DNA of 36,875 nt from JBFWQM01 sp050249455 (GTDB lineage: Bacteria > Pseudomonadota > Alphaproteobacteria > MPNO01 > VGEU01): positions 1 to 36,875 of the forward strand of contig JBFWQM010000019.1 in the NCBI GenBank assembly GCA_050249455.1, written 5' to 3'. Position numbers and translations under genes: made by a program. Positions 16,934-24,627 of the stretch are shown in pieces. The notes beneath the pieces are model-generated. The model was not told where the DNA came from. It was given only the letters and a program-made list of their open reading frames with translations, and did not search any database. Each line of letters opens with the position of its first letter. Position 1 is the first letter of the stretch.

Positions 16934-17383
16934 ATGCTGACCGTCCTCGGCTTCCTGTTCGGCCGCGGCGGCTGGGTGTTCTGGCATCTATGGCTGTGGC
17001 TGTTCGCGCTCCCGGCGGCCTACGTCGCCTGGTACTTCGTCGCGGTGCTCGAGCCGGGCGCCGGGCCGCAGGGCGGCGAGGCGGTTTTCGTGCTGTGGCT
17101 GTGGTGGTTCCTCGGCTACAGCGTCGCCGCGGCGGTGTCGGCGATCCTATGGTCGAAGCGGCGGACCGGCGCGGCGTGGCGGCGCGTCGTGGTGCCGACG
17201 GCGGCCGCGTTCACCGGCTGGCTGGTGCTGGTCGGATTCGACATCCAGCTGATGACCTGGGCGGGCAGCGTCGAGCCGCCGCCCGTCCCGCGGCTGACCG
17301 CCGCGCTCGCCTCGGGCGCGCTCAAGGCGGCGGTGCTGTGCATCCACCTGCTCGCGGTGTGGCGCTACCGGCGCGCGGGGTGA
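16934..17383 (+). CDS. Small membrane protein, unknown function
   Basis: A 149-residue protein with four predicted membrane segments (about 12-37, 45-70, 82-103 and 126-145) and many tryptophans near the first. No family recognised. The frame is open back to 16871, but that part is repeat sequence, so ATG 16934 is preferred. It ends on the base before the soxB stop on the other strand, so the two genes converge with no gap. Confidence 0.65.
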   Translation: MLTVLGFLFGRGGWVFWHLWLWLFALPAAYVAWYFVAVLEPGAGPQGGEAVFVLWLWWFLGYSVAAAVSAILWSKRRTGAAWRRVVVPTAAAFTGWLVLVGFDIQLMTWAGSVEPPPVPRLTAALASGALKAAVLCIHLLAVWRYRRAG

Positions 17384-19078
17384 TCAGCCCTCGATCAGGC
17401 GCACCCGCTCGCGGCGCGGCGCGGCGATGGTCTTCTTGCGCGCGACGTAGCGGCTGACGACGTCGAACACCGGCGGGCCGCTGACGCCCTCGTTCACCGA
17501 CGCCCAGCCGGCGACCATGTAGTTCCGGCCGTCCTCGATCGGCGCGCCGCCGCGCTCCAGCCGCAGGTCGGTGATGCGGCTGCCGATCGGCCTGGCGACG
17601 TCGATCGCGAAGGTGACGCCGCCGACCCGCACCATGTCGCCGCCCTGCTGGTAGTACGGGTCGGGGTTGAACAGGTTGTCGGCGACGTCCTCCAGCACGT
17701 TCTTGAGCACGCCGCCGCTCATCGTCACGCGGTAGGCGGCGGGATAGGTGATCGCGGTCTGGCCGTAGACGTCCTCCACCGTGATGTCCTGGCCGGGGAT
17801 CAGGCTCGGCCCCCAGCGGAAGCCGGGCGACAGCGCGATCTCGGCGTCGAGCTCCTCGGCCAGCGCGTCCAGGATCACGTCGTCGAACGTTCCGTTCAGG
17901 TTGCCGCGCCGGTACAGCACCGACTCGGCCTGGCCGAGCACCTGTTCGAGCTGCGCCTGGTGCGGCGCGCGGATCTCGTCGATCAGCGCGGTCATGTCGG
18001 AATCGGGCGCGATGGCATCGGCGAACACCGGGATCAGGCGGTGGCGGAACGCGCGCACCTTGCCGCCGTCGATGTCGAGGTCGAGCCGCGCCACGAACTT
18101 GCCGTGGCAGCCCGACGCCAGGATCAGCGTGTCGTTGACCCGCACCGGCGCGGGCAGCGCGTCGTGGGTGTGCCCGCTCAGGATCACGTCGATGCCGTCC
18201 ACCCGCGCGGCGAGCTTGCGGTCGACGTCGAAGCCGTCGTGGCTCAGCAGCACCACCAGGCCGGCGCCGTCGTCGCGCGCCGCCGCCACGCGCTTGCGCA
18301 GGTCGTCCTCGCGGATGCCGAAGGTCCAGCGCGGGATCATCCAGCGCGGGTTGGCGACCGGGGTGTAGGGAAAGGCCTGCCCGATCACCGCGATCTTGAC
18401 GCCGCCGCGCTCGAAGGTCGCGCCCTGCGGGAACACCGGCTCGTCCCAGTCGCTGTCGCGCACGTTGCCGGCCAGGAACGGCACGCCCAGGTCCTCGGCC
18501 AGGCGCAGCACGCGCTCCTCGCCCAGGGTGAACTCCCAGTGGCCGGTCATCGCCTCGACGCCGAGCGCGGACATCGTCTTCACCATGTCCTCGCCGCGCG
18601 TGGCGAGCGCGGTGAACGAGCCCTGCCAGGTGTCGCCGCCGTCGAGCAGCAAGGTGCGTCCCGGCCGCTCGGCGCGGATCGCCTTGACGATGGTGGCGAT
18701 GCGGTCGAGCCCGCCCATGCGGCCGTAGGCGGCGGCCAGCGCGGCGAAGTCCTCCGCCGTGTAGGCATAGGCCTCCGGCGATCCCGCCTTGAGGCCGTAG
18801 TGGTCCAGGAAGGCGCGGCCGACGATGTGGGGCGGCTTGCCGCGCGCCTCGCCGACGCCGACGTTCACGCTTGGCTCGCGGAAATAGAGCGGGATGAGCT
18901 GCGCGTGCAGGTCGGTCAGGTGGATCAGCGTGACCTGCCCCAGCGGCTCGAAGCGCAGCAGGTCTTCCTGGGTGATCGCCTGCGCGGCGGCGACCTGGGC
19001 GAGGCTGCGGCCGCCGCCGCCGCCCAGCAGCGCCGCGGCCGCGGCGGTCGCCTGGATGAAGTCGCGACGGCTCAGCAT
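17384..19078 (-). CDS. soxB: SoxB thiosulfohydrolase
   Basis: Periplasmic dimanganese enzyme of the Sox pathway that hydrolyses the terminal sulfone of SoxY-bound thiosulfate, releasing sulfate. The 564-residue product has a Tat signal (SRRDFIQ plus an alanine-rich stretch). It then shows the metallophosphoesterase/5'-nucleotidase blocks: LTDLHAQ (54-60), LDGGDTWQGS, the SoxB-specific GHWEFTLG (179-186), LSHDGFD, SGHTHDALP and SGCHGKF. The C-terminal nucleotidase domain follows. It is last in soxY-soxZ-soxB, nine bases after soxZ. Confidence 0.96.
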   Translation of the reverse strand: MLSRRDFIQATAAAAALLGGGGGRSLAQVAAAQAITQEDLLRFEPLGQVTLIHLTDLHAQLIPLYFREPSVNVGVGEARGKPPHIVGRAFLDHYGLKAGSPEAYAYTAEDFAALAAAYGRMGGLDRIATIVKAIRAERPGRTLLLDGGDTWQGSFTALATRGEDMVKTMSALGVEAMTGHWEFTLGEERVLRLAEDLGVPFLAGNVRDSDWDEPVFPQGATFERGGVKIAVIGQAFPYTPVANPRWMIPRWTFGIREDDLRKRVAAARDDGAGLVVLLSHDGFDVDRKLAARVDGIDVILSGHTHDALPAPVRVNDTLILASGCHGKFVARLDLDIDGGKVRAFRHRLIPVFADAIAPDSDMTALIDEIRAPHQAQLEQVLGQAESVLYRRGNLNGTFDDVILDALAEELDAEIALSPGFRWGPSLIPGQDITVEDVYGQTAITYPAAYRVTMSGGVLKNVLEDVADNLFNPDPYYQQGGDMVRVGGVTFAIDVARPIGSRITDLRLERGGAPIEDGRNYMVAGWASVNEGVSGPPVFDVVSRYVARKKTIAAPRRERVRLIEG

Positions 19079-19087
19079 GCCGGGCGG

Positions 19088-19417
19088 TCAGCCCAGCCCG
19101 ATCTGCGCGTCCGCCGCGTACACCGAGCCGTCGTCGTCGGTCCACTTGACCTCGAGCTTGCCGGCTTCCTCGACGCGCAGGAAGAATGACAGATAGGGAT
19201 TGGCGCTGATCGCCGGATGCCAGTCGGCCGACATCACCGGCTTGCCGTTATAGGTCGCATCGACCTTGTTCAGGATGCGGCGCGCGATGGTGCGGCCGTC
19301 GGCGTCCTTGCGCTGCCCGCTCTCCATCGGGTGGTTGACCAGCGTCTTGATCTCGACGACCTCGCCCGCCTTCGCCGTCTTGGGCGCGCGGATGCGTACC
19401 GTGACCTTGGGGTCCAT
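19088..19417 (-). CDS. soxZ: SoxZ, thiosulfate carrier complex subunit
   Basis: Partner of SoxY in the periplasmic carrier that holds sulfur intermediates. The 109-residue product has no signal peptide, as expected, since it is exported with SoxY. It shows the immunoglobulin-like SoxZ fold with VRIRAPKTAKAGEVVEIKTL, LVNHPMESGQRKD and ISANPYLSFFLRVEEAG. It starts 21 bases after the soxY stop and ends nine bases before soxB. Confidence 0.96.
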   Translation of the reverse strand: MDPKVTVRIRAPKTAKAGEVVEIKTLVNHPMESGQRKDADGRTIARRILNKVDATYNGKPVMSADWHPAISANPYLSFFLRVEEAGKLEVKWTDDDGSVYAADAQIGLG

Positions 19418-19438
19418 GATGCCCGTTCCTCCGCCCGC

Positions 19439-19918
19439 TCAGCCGCCGCAGCCGCCGATGGTGACCTTGACCTCGTGCGCCACCTTGTAGAGCGTGCCGT
19501 CGCTCATCTCGGCGATCGCGGTCACGGTCTGGGTCTGCGCCAGGCGCAGCCGCGTCGTCACCTCCGCCTTGCCGGCCAGCGGGGTGAAGCGGAAGCTCGA
19601 CACGCCGGGCAGCGGGTTGCCGTCGGCCACCACGTGGATCGCCTTGACGTGCTCGGCGGCGGTCATCGGGCTGTCCACCGCGACCGTCATCGGCACGGCG
19701 TTGCCGTTCTCCGCGATCTGTGGCAGCCGCAGCTCGATCCGGCCTTCGCGCGTCGGCCGGCCGCCGGTCAGCTTGGCCAGCGCCGCGGCCGCTTCGGCCG
19801 GGGTCGCCGCCGCGCCGGACGGCCGCAGCAGCGGCGGCAAGGCGGCGGCGACGGCCGCGGCGGCGGCGATCGTGATCACACGGCGTCGGGTCGCCTCGGG
19901 CGGCGTGGCGAGGACCAT
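19439..19918 (-). CDS. soxY: SoxY, thiosulfate carrier subunit
   Basis: Carries thiosulfate and later intermediates on a C-terminal swinging-arm cysteine. The 159-residue product has a Tat-like leader (RRRVITIAAAAAV), a SoxY domain and the diagnostic C-terminus GGCGG with Cys157. The start at 19918 follows GGGAG at a usable distance. It is the first gene of the soxYZB unit, read from a divergent promoter region shared with the soxS-like gene. Confidence 0.96.
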   Translation of the reverse strand: MVLATPPEATRRRVITIAAAAAVAAALPPLLRPSGAAATPAEAAAALAKLTGGRPTREGRIELRLPQIAENGNAVPMTVAVDSPMTAAEHVKAIHVVADGNPLPGVSSFRFTPLAGKAEVTTRLRLAQTQTVTAIAEMSDGTLYKVAHEVKVTIGGCGG

Positions 19919-19951
19919 TAGCTATCTCCCGGTCTGAGGCTTCCTTTTTAC

Positions 19952-19979
19952 ATTATGCGCCCCGCCGGGGGTGCGACAA
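19952..19979 (-). promoter_or_regulatory. Candidate soxYZB promoter
   Basis: On the minus strand TTGTCG (19979-19974), 16 bases, then CATAAT (19957-19952), about 33 bases before the soxY ATG. It is in an unusually A+T-rich pocket. The -35 lies inside one half of the inverted repeat at 19972-20002. Confidence 0.45.
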
Positions 19980-20002
19980 TAAACCTGGAGCAAGTTGTCG
20001 CA
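19972..20002. promoter_or_regulatory. Inverted repeat, candidate operator between soxY and soxS
   Basis: A perfect 8-bp inverted repeat, TGCGACAA (19972-19979) and TTGTCGCA (19995-20002), separated by 15 bases, so the half-sites are about two helical turns apart. It lies between two diverging sox units. Both halves contain TTGTCG: one overlaps the candidate soxY -35, the other could be the -35 of the soxS unit, with TATATC 15 bases later (20016-20021). An ArsR-type SoxR repressor is the known regulator of such loci, but none is in the window. Confidence 0.45.
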
Positions 20003-20081
20003 TGGTGTTTCGCGCTATATCAACGCGCGTGCCCGGCAAGGTCTCCTGCGATAGAACCGCTGGCGCGACGGGGAGGATGGG

Positions 20082-20450
20082 ATGCGTGCGTGGGCGACGG
20101 TGCTGGCCGCCGCGGTCGTTGCGGTCGCATGCGCCGGCGCTGCGGCGGCGGCCGAGCTGGTGGTGTTCAGCCAGAAGGGGTGCGTCTATTGCGCCGCCTG
20201 GGAGCGCGACGTCGGCCGCATCTTCGACCGGACCGACGAGGCGCGGCTGGTCGGCCTGCGCCGGGTCGACATGGACGCGCCGCGCCCGGCCGACCTTGCG
20301 GCGGTGGCGCCGGTCCGCGTCTCACCCACCTTCGTCGTGGTCGAGGACGGCCGCGAGATCGGCCGCATCCTCGGCTACCGCGACCAGGACCAGTTCTGGG
20401 GGCTCCTGCATCCGATCCTCGACCGGCTGGCGAAGCGGCCGGCGGGCTGA
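20082..20450 (+). CDS. soxS: SoxS-like periplasmic thioredoxin-fold protein
   Basis: A 122-residue protein with a Sec signal peptide (cleavage near AAAA-ELVVF) and a compact thioredoxin fold. The redox motif is Cys34-Val-Tyr-Cys37 after VVFSQKGC, with a cis-proline VSPTF near residue 88. In Paracoccus, SoxS is a periplasmic thiol-disulfide protein that keeps SoxYZ active; this gene has the same size and neighbourhood. The ribosome-binding site GGGGAGG is strong, and soxC follows after 15 bases. Some databases label this family a regulator; a reductase role is better supported by the CxxC motif. Confidence 0.8.
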   Translation: MRAWATVLAAAVVAVACAGAAAAAELVVFSQKGCVYCAAWERDVGRIFDRTDEARLVGLRRVDMDAPRPADLAAVAPVRVSPTFVVVEDGREIGRILGYRDQDQFWGLLHPILDRLAKRPAG

Positions 20451-20465
20451 CGGGAGGCTGACGAC

Positions 20466-21743
20466 ATGACGAGCGACTTCGAGGGCGGCGCGGCGCCGGG
20501 CCGGCGCCGGTTCCTGAAGACCGGTGCCCTGGCCGCCGGCGGCGCGCTGGCGGCCGGCGCGCTGCGGCAGGCGGCGGCGGGGCCGGAGAACCAGCCGCCC
20601 AACCTGCCGGAATGGTCGCGCACGCTGGGCCCCGGCGTCGATGCGCGTCCCTACGGCGTGCCGTCCGAGTTCGAGAAGGACGTGGTACGCCGGCACGTGC
20701 CGTGGCTCACCGCCTCGCCCGAGTCGTCGGTCAACTTCACGCCGCTGCACGCGCTGCACGGCACCGTCACGCCCAACGGCCTGGCGTTCGAGCGCCACCA
20801 CGCCGGGGTGCCGACGGTCGATCCCGCCGACCACCGGCTGATGGTGCATGGCCTGGTCGACCGCCCGCTCGTGTTCGCGATGGACGAGCTGATGCGGTTT
20901 CCCGCCGTCACGCGGGTGCACTTCATCGAGTGCGCGGCAAACGGCGGCATGGAATGGCGCGGCGCGCAGATGGACGGGGTGCAGTTCAGCCACGGCATGC
21001 TGATGAACTGCGAATGGACCGGCGTGCCGCTCGCCACCGTGCTGCGCGAGGCGGGGGTCAAGGCGGACGCCAAGTGGGTGCTCGCCGAAGGTGCCGACAA
21101 CGCGGCGATGACCCGCTCGGTGCCGATCGAGAAGGCGCTCGACGACGCGCTGCTCGCCTACGCCCAGAACGGCGAGCGGCTGCGGCCGGAGCAGGGCTAT
21201 CCGCTGCGCCTGATCCTGCCCGGCTGGGAAGGCAACATGAGCGTCAAGTGGCTGCGCCGGCTGAAGCTCGGCGACCAGCCGTGGCTGACGCGCGAGGAGA
21301 CCTCGAAATACACCGACCTGCTGCCGAGCGGGCAGGCGCGGATGTTCACCTGGGTGCAGGACGCGAAGTCGGTCATCACCTTCCCGTGCCCGGAGCGGCG
21401 GCTGTCGGGGGCGGGCTACTACGAGGTGACCGGCATCGCCTGGTCGGGCCGCGGCCGGATCGCCAAGGTCGACGTCTCGTTCGACGGCGGGCGCAACTGG
21501 CAGACGGCGCGGCTGACCGAACCGGTGCTGTCGCGCGCCGTCACCCGCTTCCGCATCGACTGGCGCTGGGATGGCAGCGAATCGCTGGTGATGAGCCGGG
21601 CGACCGACGAGACCGGCTACGTCCAGCCCTCGATGGCGGAACTGCGCGCGGCGCGCGGCGTCAACTCGATCTACCACAACAACTCGATCCAGACCTGGCG
21701 GGTGTTCCCGTCCGGAGACGTGCACAATGTCCAGATCGCTTGA
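20466..21743 (+). CDS. soxC: SoxC, molybdenum subunit of sulfur (sulfite) dehydrogenase
   Basis: With SoxD it oxidises SoxY-bound sulfane sulfur to the sulfone, removing six electrons. The 425-residue product has a Tat signal (GRRRFLKTGALAAGG), the sulfite-oxidase molybdopterin domain with the molybdenum-ligand Cys156 in HFIECAANGG, and a C-terminal dimerisation domain with VDVSFDGGRNWQ. GGGAGG precedes the ATG. The 3' end overlaps soxD by 17 bases. The presence of SoxCD suggests complete oxidation of thiosulfate to sulfate without stored sulfur. Confidence 0.96.
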   Translation: MTSDFEGGAAPGRRRFLKTGALAAGGALAAGALRQAAAGPENQPPNLPEWSRTLGPGVDARPYGVPSEFEKDVVRRHVPWLTASPESSVNFTPLHALHGTVTPNGLAFERHHAGVPTVDPADHRLMVHGLVDRPLVFAMDELMRFPAVTRVHFIECAANGGMEWRGAQMDGVQFSHGMLMNCEWTGVPLATVLREAGVKADAKWVLAEGADNAAMTRSVPIEKALDDALLAYAQNGERLRPEQGYPLRLILPGWEGNMSVKWLRRLKLGDQPWLTREETSKYTDLLPSGQARMFTWVQDAKSVITFPCPERRLSGAGYYEVTGIAWSGRGRIAKVDVSFDGGRNWQTARLTEPVLSRAVTRFRIDWRWDGSESLVMSRATDETGYVQPSMAELRAARGVNSIYHNNSIQTWRVFPSGDVHNVQIA

Positions 21744-22761
21744 GGCGCTGGTCCTGGCCGGCGGCCTGCTGCTCATGGCCGGCGCGGCGGCGGCGCAGAC
21801 CTACGGCTTCGGCCGGCCCGCGACACCGGCCGACATCGCCGGCTGGGACATCGATGCGCGCGGCGACGGCGGCTACCTGCCCGATGGCCGCGGCAGCGTG
21901 CGCGACGGCGAGACGCTGTACCAGGAGCGCTGCGTGTCGTGCCACGGCGACTTCGGCGAAGGTCGCGACCGCTGGCCGGCGGTGGCCGGCGGCGCCGGCA
22001 CGCTGCGCGAGGACGACCCGCAGAAGACGCCGGGTAGCTACTGGCCGGCGGCGCCGATCCTCTACGACTACATCCGCCGCGCCATGCCGTTCGGCGCCGG
22101 CATGTCGATGACCGCGGACGAGACCTACGCGGTCACCGCCTACGTTCTCTACCTCAACGACCTGGTGCCGGACGACGCGGTGCTGGACAAGGCTTCGCTG
22201 GCGGCCGTGAAGATGCCCAACGCCGGCGGCTTCGTGCGCGCCGACGACCAGAAGCCCGACGTGGTCGGCAGCGCGTGCATGACCGACTGCCGCACCGAGC
22301 CGCCGCGCATCACCAGCGACCTGGCGCGTCGGCTCGACGTGACGCCCGGCCTGGCCGCGCCGCGCGCGGAAGCGGCGCCGGCGCCCGCCGCGGCGACGCC
22401 CGCGCCCGCACCAGCCGCGCAGCCGCCGGCGGTCGCCGCCGCGACGCCGGCGGGCGACGCGGCCAAGGGCAAGGCCGCGTTCGCCAAGTGCCGCGCCTGC
22501 CACACGGTGGAGAAGGGCGGCCGCAACCTGGTCGGCCCCAACCTGCACGGCGTGCTCGACCGCAAGGCGGGCACCCTCGCCGGCTTCGCCTTCTCCGACG
22601 CGATGAAGCAGTCCGGCCTGGCGTGGAGCGAAGACACGCTGCGCCGCTACCTGCGTGCGCCCGCGAAGACGGTGCCGAAGACCAAGATGATCTTCGCCGG
22701 CATCACCAAGGACTCGGAGCTCGACGACCTAATGGCCTATCTGCGCGAGGCAACGCGGTAG
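21727..22761 (+). CDS. soxD: SoxD, diheme cytochrome c subunit of sulfur dehydrogenase
   Basis: Electron-accepting subunit for SoxC. The 344-residue product has a signal peptide ending near AAAQ, a first cytochrome domain with Cys69-Val-Ser-Cys72-His73, an alanine/proline-rich linker (about 211-242), and a second class I cytochrome domain with Cys255-Arg-Ala-Cys258-His259 and the downstream VGPNLHGVLDR and KTKMIFAGI segments. The start overlaps soxC by 17 bases. It is convergent with the flavocytochrome genes. Confidence 0.95.
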   Translation: MSRSLEALVLAGGLLLMAGAAAAQTYGFGRPATPADIAGWDIDARGDGGYLPDGRGSVRDGETLYQERCVSCHGDFGEGRDRWPAVAGGAGTLREDDPQKTPGSYWPAAPILYDYIRRAMPFGAGMSMTADETYAVTAYVLYLNDLVPDDAVLDKASLAAVKMPNAGGFVRADDQKPDVVGSACMTDCRTEPPRITSDLARRLDVTPGLAAPRAEAAPAPAAATPAPAPAAQPPAVAAATPAGDAAKGKAAFAKCRACHTVEKGGRNLVGPNLHGVLDRKAGTLAGFAFSDAMKQSGLAWSEDTLRRYLRAPAKTVPKTKMIFAGITKDSELDDLMAYLREATR

Positions 22762-22792
22762 CCGACCGCACCGTCACACGCTGAAACGCAGC

Positions 22793-22817
22793 GGGGGCGG
22801 GCCATTGGCCCACCCCC
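22793..22817. terminator. Hairpin between convergent soxD and flavocytochrome genes
   Basis: GGGGG-C-GGGCCA and TGGCCC-A-CCCCC form a 12-bp stem with one mismatch, 31 bases after the soxD stop and 27 bases from the fccB stop. There is no clear T-run on either strand, so it may be a bidirectional but weak terminator. Confidence 0.5.
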
Positions 22818-22844
22818 GTGCACGTATTGCAGCCGTTCAGGCGG

Positions 22845-24119
22845 TCAGCCGAACATGTCCTGCGTGATCGAGGCGTACCAGCCCTCGGCGTAATGCGCCT
22901 CCTGCATCCGGAAGTTGGCGTCGGCGCCCATCGGGCTGACGCCGCCGGAGTTCGGTACCGCCGTCATCTGGCCGTTCACCGCGCGGTAGACCGCGGCGAT
23001 CGAGATGGCGTAGTCCGGGCCGACCATGCTGTAGCAGGTGTTGGCATAGGACGGCGACGACGGCGTCTGGCCCTTCAGCCCGGCCACGATGGCGGCCGCC
23101 GCGATCTTGCCCTGGCTGTTGGCCGAGAAGCCGGATTTCGGCATCGGCGCCGCGATGGTCGCGTCGCCGACCACGTAGATGCCGGGGTGCAGCTTCGACT
23201 CGAACGTCGCCGGGTCGACCGGGCACCAGCCGGAGCGGTCAGCGAGCCCGGCCTGCTGCGCGATCTGGCCGGCGCGCTGCGGCGGGATGACGTTGATCAC
23301 GTCGCCCTTATGCACCACGCCGAAGTCGGTCTCGACCGTCATCGAGTCGGGATCGACGGCGCTGACCTTGCCGTCGTCGGACGCCTTCACCCACTCGATC
23401 ATGCCGGGATAGCGGGCGCGCCAGCCCTCCATGAACAGCCCTTGCTTGGAGAACGCGTCCTTGGCGTCGAGGATCAGGATCTTCGAGCGCGGCTTCGCCG
23501 TCTTGAAGTAGTGCGCGATCATGCTGGCCCGCTCGTACGGGCCGGGCGGGCAGCGGAACGGATCGGCGGGTGCGACCATGATGAAGGTGCCGCCGTTTGG
23601 CATCGCCTCAAGCTGGCGGCGCAGCAAGGTGGTCTGCGCCCCGGCCTTCCACGCATGCGGCATCTTCTCCGCCGCCGGTTCGTCGTAGCGCTGGATCGCG
23701 TTCCAGCGCAGGTCGACGCCGGGGGAGACGATCAGCCGGTCGTAGGGCAGCGTGCCGCCGCCGGCCAGCCGCACCGTCTTCTGCGCCGGGTCGATCGCCG
23801 CCGCCGCCTCGTGCACCACGGTGACGCCGCGCTTGCGCAGGCCGTCGTAGGTGTGGCGGATGTCGGACATCTGCTTCAGCCCGCCGAGCACCAGGTTGCT
23901 GAACGGGCAGGTGTAGAACTCGCGGTTCGGCTCGACGAGCGTGACCGCGATGTTGGGGTCCATCAGCGTCAGGTAGCGGGCCGCGCTGGCGCCGCCGAAG
24001 CCGCCGCCGATCACCACGACCTTGGGCTGCGCCTGCTGCGCGGTGGCGCAGCCGGCGAGCCCGGCCGCCGCGGCGCCGCCCGCCAGGATGTTGAACCGGC
24101 GTCTGGAAATACTGGTCAT
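22845..24119 (-). CDS. fccB: Flavocytochrome c sulfide dehydrogenase, flavoprotein subunit (FccB/SoxF)
   Basis: Periplasmic FAD enzyme that oxidises sulfide and passes electrons to a cytochrome c. The 424-residue product has a Tat motif (SRRRFNILAGG), the FAD-binding VVVIGGGFGG (34-43), EFYTCPFSNLVLGG and GIYVVGDAT. Cys190 (FRCPPGPYERASM) and Cys362 (NTCYSMVGPDYAIS) match the redox-active disulfide pair of Allochromatium FccB. The leader also contains LAGC (Cys24), a lipobox-like site, so the protein may be a Tat-exported lipoprotein. It starts ten bases after the fccA stop. SoxF is a synonym used in sox clusters. Confidence 0.93.
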   Translation of the reverse strand: MTSISRRRFNILAGGAAAAGLAGCATAQQAQPKVVVIGGGFGGASAARYLTLMDPNIAVTLVEPNREFYTCPFSNLVLGGLKQMSDIRHTYDGLRKRGVTVVHEAAAAIDPAQKTVRLAGGGTLPYDRLIVSPGVDLRWNAIQRYDEPAAEKMPHAWKAGAQTTLLRRQLEAMPNGGTFIMVAPADPFRCPPGPYERASMIAHYFKTAKPRSKILILDAKDAFSKQGLFMEGWRARYPGMIEWVKASDDGKVSAVDPDSMTVETDFGVVHKGDVINVIPPQRAGQIAQQAGLADRSGWCPVDPATFESKLHPGIYVVGDATIAAPMPKSGFSANSQGKIAAAAIVAGLKGQTPSSPSYANTCYSMVGPDYAISIAAVYRAVNGQMTAVPNSGGVSPMGADANFRMQEAHYAEGWYASITQDMFG

Positions 24120-24129
24120 CGCACCGCCC

Positions 24130-24438
24130 TCACTTCTGGCTGGCGAAATAGTCGGCGAGCGCCTTGATCTCGGCGTCTGAGTAGCCCTTGGCCAGCCGGC
24201 CCATCACGGTCGCCGGGCGCCGCTCGGTCTTGAACTCGGTCAGCGCGGCGCCGATGTAGTCGGCGGTGCGGCCGCGCAGGCTGGGGATCGCGCCGGGGCT
24301 GGCGCCGCCGGTGCCGTGGCAGGCGGCGCAAGACAGCGCCAGTATCGCGCCGTTGGCGGCCTGCGCCGAAGCGGCGGACGGCAGCGCGAATGCAGCCGCC
24401 AGCGCCGCCCCTGCGAGCGCCAGTGTCCTTGCGGTCAT
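24130..24438 (-). CDS. fccA: Monoheme cytochrome c, flavocytochrome c heme subunit
   Basis: A 102-residue class I cytochrome with a signal peptide (cleavage near ASA-QAANG), the heme site Cys37-Ala-Ala-Cys40-His41 and a probable axial Met79 (PATVMGRL). Immediately upstream of fccB on the same strand, it is the likely heme partner (FccA/SoxE). It has a single heme, unlike the diheme subunit of Allochromatium. The frame stays open far upstream, but that part lies opposite the TPR gene; ATG 24438 begins a clean signal peptide after GGGAG. Confidence 0.88.
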   Translation of the reverse strand: MTARTLALAGAALAAAFALPSAASAQAANGAILALSCAACHGTGGASPGAIPSLRGRTADYIGAALTEFKTERRPATVMGRLAKGYSDAEIKALADYFASQK

Positions 24439-24627
24439 GGTGAGATTCTCCCTTCCCTTTCGGACTTGTTGTCGGGTCGTCCCCGGTGAGGGTCCGCCCG
24501 CATTGCCCTTGTCGAAATAGAATGGCATGACCGGCAGGAGGCGGCAACAAGGCTGGCTGTGTGGTTTGTCACTGTCGCGCCGCGGTCGGCGGCACATGAT
24601 CCGGCGCAAGAAGCGATGGAGGAGCGG

